Shown here: in pieces, positions 23,414-32,215 of the stretch
How the letters are laid out: each line of letters begins with the position of its first letter
Position numbering within the stretch: position 1 is the stretch's first letter
Assembly: GCF_005938225.1 (NCBI RefSeq)
Contig: NZ_VCPC01000004.1
Coordinates: forward strand, 186,001-250,000
DNA from: Arenibacterium halophilum
GTDB taxonomy: Bacteria; Pseudomonadota; Alphaproteobacteria; Rhodobacterales; Rhodobacteraceae
Reading direction: 5' to 3'
Length of the DNA stretch: 64,000 nt
Translations under genes and position numbers: made by a program
The notes under the pieces: generated by a model
Told to the model about the DNA's origin: nothing
Database searches by the model: none
The model's input: only the letters and a program-made list of their open reading frames with translations

Positions 23414-24280
23414 ATGAATTTTCGCACCAAGATGATACCGCCACGCCTGAAGACGGCCATTGCCGGCACCGCCTTCGCCCTTGCCGCATGTTTTGCAGCC
23501 ATGCCCGGCCCGGCGCAGGCCCAGATGGGGCCAGACTACTGGCAGGTGACAGGGGTTGCCTCGAACGATCACCTGAACATCCGCAGCGGTCCCGGAACCT
23601 CGAACCGCGTCGTGGCGCTCGCCCCGAATGGCGCGGTCTTTCGCAACCTTGGCTGCCGGGGCGAAGGCAACGCCCGGTGGTGCCATCTTGAAACGCCGGA
23701 CGGCAGCACCTCGGGCTGGGCTGCGGGACGGTTCCTGCAAGAATCCGGCGCGCCGAGCCACGGCAGCGGCTCGGGCCAGTCGGACGTGCCCGAGCTGTAC
23801 GAACGCCAGACCGGCGAGATCGAGGTGCGTTTCGCCCAAGGCTGCACGGTGCTTTACAACCCGATGGGCCGGGTCATCACGGCGGGCAGTTCCTGCTCGG
23901 GCACACAGCGTAACCGGGCCCACGACGCGGTCGAGGCGCATATGCGGGAACAGGGGAACCACGCCGATCACTCCGGTGGTGGTTCGGTGGCGTCGGCCGA
24001 TGTGAACATCTCGGGCAAGGGGACGATCTATGGCGGCGGTGCCCTGAACGGGCGCATCTTCGGGCACAAGGAAGGCGCCTATGCGCTGGCAATCACAGGC
24101 GGTGTGACCTGCACGGGTCTTCTTCGCCATGCACCCGGCACGGTCCGGAGCGAGGCCGTGAGCGTCCACTGCACAGACGGGGCCAGCGGCCTGGCCACCC
24201 TTGTCCGGAACCGCAGCGGCAACGGCAGCACCCTGACGATGACCCTGACCAACGGCACCGGGGGATATGTCATGTTCTGA
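23414..24280 (+). CDS. Secreted SH3-domain protein
   Basis: The 288-aa product has a signal peptide (AGTAFALAACFAAMPGPAQAQ) and an SH3b domain near residues 40-105 (LNIRSGPGTSNRVVALAPNG, then GCRGEGNARWCHLE and SGWAAGRFLQ). A region follows with one Cys pair (AQGCTVLYNPMGRVI, AGSSCSGTQR), then a glycine-rich C-terminal beta region. The SH3b domain is a paralogue of that in the META protein at 18785-19690. GGAGACAAG precedes the ATG at 23414. No enzyme motif is seen. Confidence 0.72.
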   Translation: MNFRTKMIPPRLKTAIAGTAFALAACFAAMPGPAQAQMGPDYWQVTGVASNDHLNIRSGPGTSNRVVALAPNGAVFRNLGCRGEGNARWCHLETPDGSTSGWAAGRFLQESGAPSHGSGSGQSDVPELYERQTGEIEVRFAQGCTVLYNPMGRVITAGSSCSGTQRNRAHDAVEAHMREQGNHADHSGGGSVASADVNISGKGTIYGGGALNGRIFGHKEGAYALAITGGVTCTGLLRHAPGTVRSEAVSVHCTDGASGLATLVRNRSGNGSTLTMTLTNGTGGYVMF

Positions 24281-24415
24281 ACGTCGCAGGGTCATGAACC
24301 TCGTCCCGTTCCCCGTCCGGGGGCGGGTTGACCCTGCCCGTGCCGCCCGGTGCCGTCATTTGATGGCACCGGGCCCCCGACTGACTGAAACGCCGCCTGA
24401 CCAAGGAGCCAGCCC

Positions 24416-26344
24416 ATGTCGCCAGACCAGATCATCCCGGTCCTCATCGCACTCATGACCGGAGCAACGGAGCCCGCCTTCGACGTGTTGCGCGATGGCG
24501 GCCATGACAGCCGTTACCCGATCACGATCGAAACCTGCCCGCGCCCTCTGGGTCCTATGGAAGTCGAGGGGCAGACAGTGATCTGTGGCCGCATCGAGGT
24601 GCCGGAGGATTACGCGGCGACCGGCGGCGCGACGATCCCGCTGGCCTTCGCGGTCCTGAAGTCCCGCTCGACCGCGCCGGCGCCGGACCCGGTCATCTAT
24701 CTGCACGGGGGCCCCGGCGGCTACACCGTGCAGGCGATCCCGCTAAACGCGCATATCTTCGACTTCCTGCGCGACCGGCGGGACATCATCCTGTTCGACC
24801 AGCGTGGGGCGGGCATCTCGGACCGCACCATCGCCTGCTACAGCGAACTCGCGGCGGACTTCGTCCAGTTCACCAAGGCCGACGAGGAGAAGATGTTCGG
24901 CCCTGACGACCCGCTTGCGAAATGCCTGACAGAGACCACGGCCACCGGCGTCGACCTGTCGCTGTATAACACGACCCAAAGCGCCCGCGACGTGCGCGCG
25001 ATCATGGATACGCTCGGCTATCCGACCTATAACGCATTCGGCATCTCCTACGGCACCAAGCTGGGACAGGAACTGCTGCGCACAGCGCCCGAAGGGCTGC
25101 GCAGCCTTGTGATCGACAGCATCAGCCGCGTTGACAACGCGGCCTACGACACGAACGGGATGCCTGCGGATCAGGCGCTTGGCTGGGTGGTCGACTATTG
25201 CATGGCGGAGGAGGCCTGCGCCGCAGCTTATCCCGATCTGGAGGAGACCATCGCCGCCGCAGGCCGTCGGCTGGCGGAAGACCCCAAGCTGACCGTGATG
25301 GGCGAAGAGGTCGGGCCGGAGCTGATCGCTGACCTTCTGGATGCCAGCAATGGCCGGAATATGCCCTTCACCGCCTATCTGCCGCAGGTCTTCACCGAAC
25401 TATCCGAGGGGCAGACAGCGACTTTGCAAAAGCTGCTGGCCGGCGACTTCAACTTCATCCCGACGCCCGAGGCGATCATTGCCCGCTATGGAGCGGGCCT
25501 CGGCGATCTGGACCGCACCATCGCCGAGGTTGCCCTGATCGAGGCCACGCAGATCACCAGCGCCCAGTCGGCCCTCGCCAAGCTGCTGTCGACCCTGTCG
25601 GACGATCTGGCCAGCTCGGGTGCGCTGAATACCGAGGCGCTGCTGGATGACGCGCTGTCCTCCGTCGCCGCCACTATGGAGTCGGACGACGTGCTGGCCA
25701 TGATGCGGGACTACGTGATGTTCATCGGCCAACAGCCCGACCGCGCGGCCATCGAAACGCTTATTGCGACCCATGTGCCGGAGGTCGAAAAACCACGCCT
25801 CCTCGGCCTGGTCGCGGCAATGACGGAGGAAGACGTGGACGCCTTCTACCAGCGGGCCCGGGTCGATTCCGCCAATCTGACCTCGCGGTCGCGGATGACC
25901 TTCACGCTTGGGATCATCGCCTGCCAAGAGGACTTCCCGTTCAATTCGCCCGAGGGCTACGACGCGGTGGCGGCAAACTATCGCTTCCCCGCCGTCGATC
26001 CGGGCGTGCGGAAATCGACCCTGCCTCTCTATGGGTTCTGCGACCTGTTCGACAAACACCCGCGCGACGGCTTTCACGACCCGGTGGTCAGCGACATTCC
26101 GGTGCTCGCTATGTCCGGCACCAAGGACACGCAGACCGACCCGGAGGCCGCCGAAAAGGTTGTGCGCACCCTGGCCAACGGACAGGCCGTGCTGTTCCCC
26201 GAAGCAGGTCACGCCGTGATCCAGTTCTCGCAATGCGCCAAGGACGTGGCCGTGGGGTTCATCGAGGATCCCTCAGCCCCCGTGAACGCGGCCTGCACCG
26301 CCAATTTGATACCCAAATTCTATATTGCGCCCCCAAATCAATAG
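24416..26344 (+). CDS. Alpha/beta hydrolase, tripeptidyl-aminopeptidase-like (first of tandem pair)
   Basis: The 642-aa product has an alpha/beta hydrolase fold with HGGPGG (residues 97-102), DQRGAG (about 128-133), the nucleophile elbow GISYGTKLG with Ser211 and a C-terminal TAP-like segment containing the catalytic-His candidate EAGHAVIQFSQC (His599). A long helical insertion between about 250 and 500 is unusual for the family. No clear signal peptide is seen: it starts MSPDQIIPVLIALMTG after AAGGAG. Likely a peptidase or esterase; the substrate is unknown. The next gene is a paralogue 21 bp downstream. Confidence 0.8.
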   Translation: MSPDQIIPVLIALMTGATEPAFDVLRDGGHDSRYPITIETCPRPLGPMEVEGQTVICGRIEVPEDYAATGGATIPLAFAVLKSRSTAPAPDPVIYLHGGPGGYTVQAIPLNAHIFDFLRDRRDIILFDQRGAGISDRTIACYSELAADFVQFTKADEEKMFGPDDPLAKCLTETTATGVDLSLYNTTQSARDVRAIMDTLGYPTYNAFGISYGTKLGQELLRTAPEGLRSLVIDSISRVDNAAYDTNGMPADQALGWVVDYCMAEEACAAAYPDLEETIAAAGRRLAEDPKLTVMGEEVGPELIADLLDASNGRNMPFTAYLPQVFTELSEGQTATLQKLLAGDFNFIPTPEAIIARYGAGLGDLDRTIAEVALIEATQITSAQSALAKLLSTLSDDLASSGALNTEALLDDALSSVAATMESDDVLAMMRDYVMFIGQQPDRAAIETLIATHVPEVEKPRLLGLVAAMTEEDVDAFYQRARVDSANLTSRSRMTFTLGIIACQEDFPFNSPEGYDAVAANYRFPAVDPGVRKSTLPLYGFCDLFDKHPRDGFHDPVVSDIPVLAMSGTKDTQTDPEAAEKVVRTLANGQAVLFPEAGHAVIQFSQCAKDVAVGFIEDPSAPVNAACTANLIPKFYIAPPNQ

Positions 26345-26365
26345 ACCCGATTACAGAAGCACCCC

Positions 26366-28354
26366 ATGTCGCCCGAGCAAATCGTTGCCCTCATTGCTGC
26401 CTTGGCGGCTGAACCGGACCCGAACGCCTTTGCCTCGCTGAAAGCCGGGGGCGCAAACCCCGACTACCCGGTCACCGTCACCCCCTGCGCCCGGCCCGTC
26501 GCCCCGACCGAGATCGATGGCCAAACCGTAATCTGCGGCACGGTCGAAGTGCCCTTCGACCATCGCGCGCCGGAGGGTGCCAGGATCAATATCGCCTTCA
26601 ACCTCTACAAGGCGCATTCGCTGTCCCCCCAGCCCGACCCGGTGATCTACCTGCACGGTGGCCCCGGCAGCGGCACGGTCATCCACGTGGCCAAGACCAT
26701 CAGCTATTTCGAACACCTACGGGGGCGGCGCGACATCATCGCCATCGACGAACGCGGCGTGGATTCCAGCGCGCCCGAGATGGATTGCTATTCGACCCTC
26801 GGCGAACAGCTCGGCCCGGTGGTCGAGAAGAAGGCCGGCACGGATGTCCCGTCCCTGTCGCTCGACTTCATCAAGGGGTGCCTCGACGAGCTGGAGTCCA
26901 AGGGCATCGACTATTCGCTCATCAACACCGAGCAGAATGCGATGGACGTGCCGGCCGTGATGTCGGCCCTAGGCTACGACAGCTACAACATCTACGGCGT
27001 CTCCTACGGCACCAAGCTGACGATGGAGATTCTGCGACAGGATCCGCCCGGCATCCGCGCGGCAGTGATCGACGGCAACGCCCCGCCCTGGCTGCCGCTT
27101 TATTCGATGTTCTGGGAGTCGCATTCCACGCCGATCCGCAAGACGCTCGAGCCCTGCGAACGCGACCCGGTATGCAATGCAGCCTATCCCGACATCATCT
27201 CGCGGACCTTCGCACTGATCGACAAGCTGGACAGCGAACCGGTGCAAGGTCCAAACGGCAAGGTTGGCCTCGAGGAGGTATTTTTCACCTTCGACAACCG
27301 GGTCGACATGACGGGCAAGTACGAGCCCCTGTCTCCCTACATGCCCCTGATGATCGACCAGCTCGAGAAGGGCGACACCACGATATACGACCGGATCGCC
27401 GCAGGTGAGCTGCCACCGAAACCGGCCACCGCCGATGACGACACCGTCCGCGCTGCCGCGCAGGCGGCAGGCCTGAGCGCCTCGGACATGGTTCTTGTCG
27501 ATGCGATGCTGTCCGCCGCCAACCATATCCGGACTGCGGGGGACACCGTGACGCGCACCGCGCAAGCGTTGGAAGCCGGCCTCGATTCCGAGGCCCGCAA
27601 CATGGACCTGGCCGAAATCTTCGACGACCAGCTCGCGCAGGCCATCCAGTCTCTGGAGGAAGCCGAGGCGCGGCTTGCGGCCGGGCGCGACTATCTCGAT
27701 CTGCGGTTCGTCACACCCTCGGTCGATCCGCTGATCACTTTGGCCAACGCCCATTTCGAGGAAAAAACCGCCAGCGCCATTGTCGCCCTTGCCCGGCAGC
27801 TGGACCCCGGCGAAGTGGCGCGGGTCTTCGACCTGATCCGGATCGACAATCAGGCCACGGTCAAAGACGTGGAAGGCGATCTGCAACTCATGCTCTACGC
27901 CTGCCAGGAGGACTTTGCGAACGGGTGGAACTCGCCCGAAAAGTTTCGCGAACTCATGGTCGCCGAAGGGTCCTGGGGACCGGTCATGCAGGACATTCTG
28001 GTCGGCGGGCTGGCTGCCTACTTCGTTGAACCCTGCGCCCTGTTCAAGAAACACCCGCGCGAGAACTGGACGAGCGTCGGATCCTCGGACCTGCCGGTGC
28101 TGTCGATGAACGGGGAACTCGACACCCAGACTGCCGCGGTCTGGGGAGCCCTTTCGGTTCAGAACTACAGCAACGCCCAGATGGTCATAGTCCCTGAATC
28201 CGGTCACGGCACGATCCAGTTCAGCCAGTGCGCCAGGGACATCACGGCCGCTTTCATCGAGGACCCGGAGGGCAATCTCGATACCTCATGCGTGGAGGAC
28301 CTGCGCCTGCCGGTAATGTTGCCGGACGGCACGATGCATCCGTTGCCCTATTGA
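26366..28354 (+). CDS. Alpha/beta hydrolase, tripeptidyl-aminopeptidase-like (second of tandem pair)
   Basis: The 662-aa product is a paralogue of the preceding gene from end to end: MSPEQIVALIAAL start, HGGPGSG (97-103), DERGVDSS, GVSYGTKLT with Ser213, and ESGHGTIQFSQCARDI near the C-terminus. The same long helical insertion is present but diverged. As in the first copy, no signal peptide is evident. The tandem pair is probably an old duplication and likely co-transcribed. Confidence 0.8.
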   Translation: MSPEQIVALIAALAAEPDPNAFASLKAGGANPDYPVTVTPCARPVAPTEIDGQTVICGTVEVPFDHRAPEGARINIAFNLYKAHSLSPQPDPVIYLHGGPGSGTVIHVAKTISYFEHLRGRRDIIAIDERGVDSSAPEMDCYSTLGEQLGPVVEKKAGTDVPSLSLDFIKGCLDELESKGIDYSLINTEQNAMDVPAVMSALGYDSYNIYGVSYGTKLTMEILRQDPPGIRAAVIDGNAPPWLPLYSMFWESHSTPIRKTLEPCERDPVCNAAYPDIISRTFALIDKLDSEPVQGPNGKVGLEEVFFTFDNRVDMTGKYEPLSPYMPLMIDQLEKGDTTIYDRIAAGELPPKPATADDDTVRAAAQAAGLSASDMVLVDAMLSAANHIRTAGDTVTRTAQALEAGLDSEARNMDLAEIFDDQLAQAIQSLEEAEARLAAGRDYLDLRFVTPSVDPLITLANAHFEEKTASAIVALARQLDPGEVARVFDLIRIDNQATVKDVEGDLQLMLYACQEDFANGWNSPEKFRELMVAEGSWGPVMQDILVGGLAAYFVEPCALFKKHPRENWTSVGSSDLPVLSMNGELDTQTAAVWGALSVQNYSNAQMVIVPESGHGTIQFSQCARDITAAFIEDPEGNLDTSCVEDLRLPVMLPDGTMHPLPY

Positions 28355-28499
28355 TTGATCATCTGCCGATTATGACGCGTGCTTTGCGAAGTCCGTAACC
28401 GGGTCAGCTGACAGCCCGTCCTGCCGAAAATCGCCGCCGGGCATGGTTCCGGGAAAGAGCATGAACGAAGGTGCTGCGGTTCACAAAACGCCGTTCACG

Positions 28500-28860
28500 G
28501 CTCCCGGCACCGCGCCGCCTGCGGAAGACGTCGCGGGCGCGACGATTTGGGTCGCTGGGGTGATCGTTGGCGTTTTTCCAATTTTCCACGGCCATGCACA
28601 TGGGGCGGAACTGCCCGAGGCGTTCAGAGCCTACGGCTATGCTGTCGGTTTTTGTCGTCGGCACGGGCCTCTTGCTGACCCTGTGGCACCTGGAGGGCAT
28701 GGTGAAGGCCTGACCCTCTCTGATCGCATCCCACGTCGTGGGGTTTGGGATCGCGCCCATAGTCGGAACCTGGGCGATCCCCGCCCTCGTCGGCGCCGGA
28801 TGCGTCACCGGCGCCGTGGCGGCGGTTCTGCCGCATCCATCCAGGCCAGTCGCCCTGGCG
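28500..28860 (+). pseudogene. Broken hupE/ureJ-like membrane protein gene
   Basis: One frame reads VAGVIVGVFPIFHGHAHGAE, then LPEAFRAYGYAVGF, the histidine-rich HupE/UreJ core. After the run of five T near 28650 the match moves to another frame (VVGTGLLL), then stops at TGA. About 56 bp later the match resumes in a further frame (HVVGFGIAPIVGTWAIPALVGAG). The interval looks inserted, and the octamer ctgaccct occurs near both ends of it. The gene's first half is absent. Family assignment rests on the HGHAHGAE core. Confidence 0.5.
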
Positions 28861-29115
28861 CTGAATACCACGGTCGGCCTGCTGACGATGCTGGTCAGCC
28901 TTGAAGGGCACCAATGGTTCGAACTCTCCCTGCCGATCTACCTCGGTATTTTCGCTGCGGCGAGTGTCGCCGTTACCGCCGGTGCCGGGGTTGCGCGGCT
29001 CGTGATCGAACGTGTGCCACGCCCCTGGGTACGCATCGCAATCAGGATTGCGGCATTCTGGCTGGCTGCCATGCAGATGCTCATGATTGCGTTCCCGATT
29101 GCACCTTCGACTTAA
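28738..29115 (+). CDS. Hypothetical membrane protein (overlaps the 3' part of the hupE-like remnant)
   Basis: This is an open frame of 125 codons from a GTG with no convincing ribosome site. The first 35 residues look like the end of the hupE-like remnant; the rest has hydrophobic helices (LALNTTVGLLTMLVSL, YLGIFAAASVAVTAGAG and RIAIRIAAFWLAAMQMLMIAF). It may be only the residual 3' half of the broken gene and not an expressed protein. Confidence 0.35.
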   Translation: MGFGIAPIVGTWAIPALVGAGCVTGAVAAVLPHPSRPVALALNTTVGLLTMLVSLEGHQWFELSLPIYLGIFAAASVAVTAGAGVARLVIERVPRPWVRIAIRIAAFWLAAMQMLMIAFPIAPST

Positions 29116-29224
29116 CGTAAAATTTTTTTCGGGTGGTGTGCATCCAAACTGAGTCCTGCCCGAGTCCTTAACCGTATCGAGGCTGCGGATGATCCGTGGC
29201 CGTGCATCTGAGAGGACACTTTTC

Positions 29225-30022
29225 ATGACCAAGACGCTGACCGCACTGACCGCTGCCGCCCTGATGATCCCTGCCACCGGCGCCTTCGCGCAGGACACTT
29301 TGATGGCCATCGGCCTGTCGGGTGACAAAATGCTGCACAAGATCGACGCTTCGACCGCGACCGTGACCGAGTCGATGGAAGTCCAAGGTGTCAACCGTCT
29401 GCTCGGCATCGACTTGCGCCCCTCGAATGGCCAGTTGATCGGCGTGACCGACACCTTCGACATCGTCGAGATCGACCCGAATACCGGCACGGCGACCGTG
29501 ATCTCGAAAATGGACACCGAACTGCCGATCATGGACGGCGCCCCGGTGATCGTCGATTTCAACCCGATGGCAGACAAGCTGCGCTTTATGTCCGGCACCA
29601 CCAACCACCGCGTCGACATCGAATCCGGTGCCGTGACGGTCGATGGCTCGCTGGCCTTCGAAGAGACTGACATGCATGCGGGCGAAGCCCCGGCAATCGC
29701 GGCGGCGGCCTACATCAACTCCTACGGCAAGCCCGAGAAAACCGCGATGTTCGACATCGACAGCAGCATTGTCGCGTTGATCCAGCAGACATCGCCGAAC
29801 GACGGCACGCTGGCCGCGGTCGGCAAGCTGGGGATCGATGGCGCCGATAGCTATGCATTCGACATCGCAACCGACGCCGAGGGCACCAACACCGCATGGC
29901 TCGCCGCAGGCGGTATGCTGCACACCGTGTCGCTGGAAGACGGTTCTGTCCAGGAAAGCTGGGAAATCATGGAAGCCGGTGACGCGATCCTGCGCGACAT
30001 CACCTTCATGACGGCAATGTGA
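29225..30022 (+). CDS. Secreted DUF4394-type protein
   Basis: The 265-aa product has a clear signal peptide (LTALTAAALMIPATGAFAQ) followed by repeated beta-strand units typical of DUF4394 (LLGIDLRPSNGQLIGVTDT, VIVDFNPMADKLRFMSGT, HRVDIESGAVTVDGSLAF), which suggest a beta-propeller. GAGAGGAC precedes the ATG at 29225. It lies directly upstream of an ECF sigma factor and its anti-sigma on the same strand, so it may be the main output of that system. Biochemical role unknown. Confidence 0.75.
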   Translation: MTKTLTALTAAALMIPATGAFAQDTLMAIGLSGDKMLHKIDASTATVTESMEVQGVNRLLGIDLRPSNGQLIGVTDTFDIVEIDPNTGTATVISKMDTELPIMDGAPVIVDFNPMADKLRFMSGTTNHRVDIESGAVTVDGSLAFEETDMHAGEAPAIAAAAYINSYGKPEKTAMFDIDSSIVALIQQTSPNDGTLAAVGKLGIDGADSYAFDIATDAEGTNTAWLAAGGMLHTVSLEDGSVQESWEIMEAGDAILRDITFMTAM

Positions 30023-30228
30023 TCCCAGAATCGCAACAGGCTGGCGCGGTGTTCGACACGCGCCAGCCAAGCCCGGACTGTCGGGTGAGAGATTTGCCAG
30101 GCACCCGCGACCCGCTGGTCAACCGCTCCCAAGGTTTGACAGAGATAACAACCAATCGTAGCCCTTGTGCAAGGGCGGCGCCGGGGTGGAACCGCGAGCA
30201 TCGGGCAGACCAGACCTTGACAAAAGCC

Positions 30229-30759
30229 GTGACAGATCACGCGACATTGCTGAAATCCTGCGCAGGCGGTGACCGGGCCGCGCTGCATGCCTTGATGGAA
30301 GCCGAGGGCGGGCGCATGCTCGGAGTTGCGCGGCGTATGCTGCGCCGTGTCGATCTGGCCGAGGATGCGGTGCAGGAGGCGCTGGTATTGATTTGGCGCA
30401 GGGCGCATCAGTTCGACCCCGAGCGGGGCAGCGCCAGAGGTTGGGTTTACACCATCCTCCGCAACCGCTGTCTGACCTTGCTGCGCCGCGAAGACCGAGA
30501 GGTTGCAACAGAACCCGAGGCCTTCGACCGGGCCGCCGACGGAGCCGTTGTGAATCAGGCCTTCGATCGGCTGGGCACAACCTCGGACCTGCGCCGCTGC
30601 CTTGAAGGGCTGGACAAACAGACGCGGCAGGCGATCCTGTCGTCCTACGTTCTGGGCCACAGTCACGGAGAGATCGCAGGGCGGATGGAGGCGCCCCTGG
30701 GATCGGTCAAATCATGGGTCCGACGCGGGCTTGGTAAGCTGAGGGCGTGTCTGTCATGA
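30229..30759 (+). CDS. ECF-type RNA polymerase sigma factor (SigK-like)
   Basis: The 176-aa product has sigma region 2 (MLGVARRMLRRVDLAEDAVQ, then LIWRRAHQFDPERGSARGW and VYTILRNRCL) and region 4 (LDKQTRQAILSSYVLGHSHG, EIAGRMEAPLGSVKSWVRRG). The pairing with an RskA-type anti-sigma points to the SigK-like group. The start is uncertain: GTG at 30229 gives a normal ECF length; TTG at 30217 is possible; the open frame back to 30019 is not conserved-looking. The stop overlaps the anti-sigma ATG (ATGA), a typical coupled arrangement. Confidence 0.9.
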   Translation: MTDHATLLKSCAGGDRAALHALMEAEGGRMLGVARRMLRRVDLAEDAVQEALVLIWRRAHQFDPERGSARGWVYTILRNRCLTLLRREDREVATEPEAFDRAADGAVVNQAFDRLGTTSDLRRCLEGLDKQTRQAILSSYVLGHSHGEIAGRMEAPLGSVKSWVRRGLGKLRACLS

Positions 30760-31469
30760 CGGATAGAACTCTGGACATCCTGATCGACGAAGTCGTGCTG
30801 GGACTGGCCGATGACGCCGATGTTGCGCGCGTCGAGGACATGGCTGCCCGAGACCCGGCCATTGCATCCCGGCTTGAACGCGCCCGCGCCCGCTTTGCCC
30901 CGCTTGACGACACAGCCGACGAGCTTGCCCTGCCCGACGGTTTCTGGTCGCGGGTCGAAGGTGATCTGGATGCAGGCGGCATCGAAGCTGCGCCGACCTC
31001 GGCCGAAGTCGTCGATTTGTCCGCCGTACGCAGGGCCATGACCCGCTGGCGCGGAGCGGCGCTTGGCAGCATCGCGGCGGCGATCCTGCTGGCCATGACC
31101 CTTGGGTGGTCGGTGATGACCACGGCCGAACCCTCGGTGATTGCGGTCTTGTTGAACGACAATGGTGAGGCCATCGCAGTGGTCGAAGGCCGCCCCGACA
31201 ACACCACGCTGGTCACCTTGCTGGAACAGGCCCAGGTGCCGTCCGAGCGGGTGATGCAGGTCTGGACGAAACCGGACGAAGATGGCCCGCCCGTGTCACT
31301 TGGCCTTCTTGCCTCGGGCCGCTCCGAAACATTGGTGATCGAAGGTCTGCCCGCTCCGAACCCGCAACAGCTTTACGAGATCACGGTCGAGCCTGCGGGC
31401 GGATCGCCGACCAACCTGCCGACTGGCCCGATCCTGGGCAAGGGACTGGCCAAGCAGCCGGTGATCTGA
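30756..31469 (+). CDS. Anti-sigma factor, RskA-like
   Basis: The 237-aa product has a cytoplasmic N-terminal anti-sigma region (ILIDEVVLGLADDADVARVE, then DPAIASRLERARARFAPLD), one membrane helix (ALGSIAAAILLAMTLGWSVM, about residues 98-118) and a periplasmic RskA C-terminal domain (VMQVWTKPDEDGPPVSLGLL, PNPQQLYEITVEPAGGSPT). The ATG at 30756 is preferred to the in-frame GTG at 30747 because it overlaps the sigma stop. It would hold the adjacent sigma factor at the membrane until an envelope signal triggers proteolysis. Confidence 0.85.
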   Translation: MTDRTLDILIDEVVLGLADDADVARVEDMAARDPAIASRLERARARFAPLDDTADELALPDGFWSRVEGDLDAGGIEAAPTSAEVVDLSAVRRAMTRWRGAALGSIAAAILLAMTLGWSVMTTAEPSVIAVLLNDNGEAIAVVEGRPDNTTLVTLLEQAQVPSERVMQVWTKPDEDGPPVSLGLLASGRSETLVIEGLPAPNPQQLYEITVEPAGGSPTNLPTGPILGKGLAKQPVI

Positions 31470-31614
31470 CCGCAGGTGGCAGCCGCCCCACGCGATGCGG
31501 CGCGGCCTTCGGCTGTTTGCGACTGGAGGGCGGGCAGGTGGAAGGCCATTCACACGCGGGATTTGTGCCGCCACAGGTCCGTCGGCGCTAAGGGCGACAC
31601 CTCCCTCATCTGGC

Positions 31615-32208
31615 TCAACCTGCGCTCATGCGTCGGATCTTCGCAACCGCGCGGTCCAGGTCTTCCTGATATCCAATCGGCTCGAAGAACCTGCCCCGGC
31701 TGTCGAACAGCAGGATGCTGGCCGAATGATCCATCGTATATCCGCCATCTTCCAGCGGGATTTTTCGGGCATAGATTCGGAAGGCCGTGATCGCCTTGTC
31801 GATCTCTTCGCGCGTTCCCGATACGCCCTGAACGCCCGGCGCCCAGCCGACATAGTCGCGCAGCTGGTCAACCGTGTCGCGCTCCGGATCGCCGGTCGCG
31901 AAAAAGACGCGGATCTGCTCGTCCCCAAGTTCCTGCTGAAACGCGGCGATGTCGCCAAGGCTGGTCGGACAGACTTCGGGGCAATGGGTGAAGCCGAAGA
32001 AAACGGCGAGCGGGCTGCCTTTCAAGGTCGCTTCGGTGAACGCCTCACCATCGGTGGTCGTCAGGTGATAGTCGCCTGGGCCGATCATGTCGGACAGCCC
32101 GGCCTCGAACTTCGGTCCGATCACACGAACCCAGGCCACGGCCATGAGGGCCAACAATGCCAGCCCCCATAAACCACCGATGACCAGATGCTTGCGCTGA
32201 ATAGTCAT
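31615..32208 (-). CDS. SCO1/SenC copper chaperone for cytochrome oxidase
   Basis: The 197-aa product has an N-terminal membrane anchor (LVIGGLWGLALLALMAVAWVR) and a thioredoxin-like Sco domain. The copper ligands are Cys76 and Cys80 in THCPEVCP and His161 in GYTMDHSAS. Sco1 delivers copper to the CuA site of cytochrome c oxidase. It lies 7 bp after the YcnI-like remnant on the same strand, in what looks like a copper-handling set. Confidence 0.93.
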   Translation of the reverse strand: MTIQRKHLVIGGLWGLALLALMAVAWVRVIGPKFEAGLSDMIGPGDYHLTTTDGEAFTEATLKGSPLAVFFGFTHCPEVCPTSLGDIAAFQQELGDEQIRVFFATGDPERDTVDQLRDYVGWAPGVQGVSGTREEIDKAITAFRIYARKIPLEDGGYTMDHSASILLFDSRGRFFEPIGYQEDLDRAVAKIRRMSAG

Positions 32209-32215
32209 GGTGCGC

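Noticed and set aside
26969-28207. A 412-codon minus-strand open frame
   Set aside because: Antisense to the second alpha/beta hydrolase, which has clear catalytic motifs; no family features in the antisense product.
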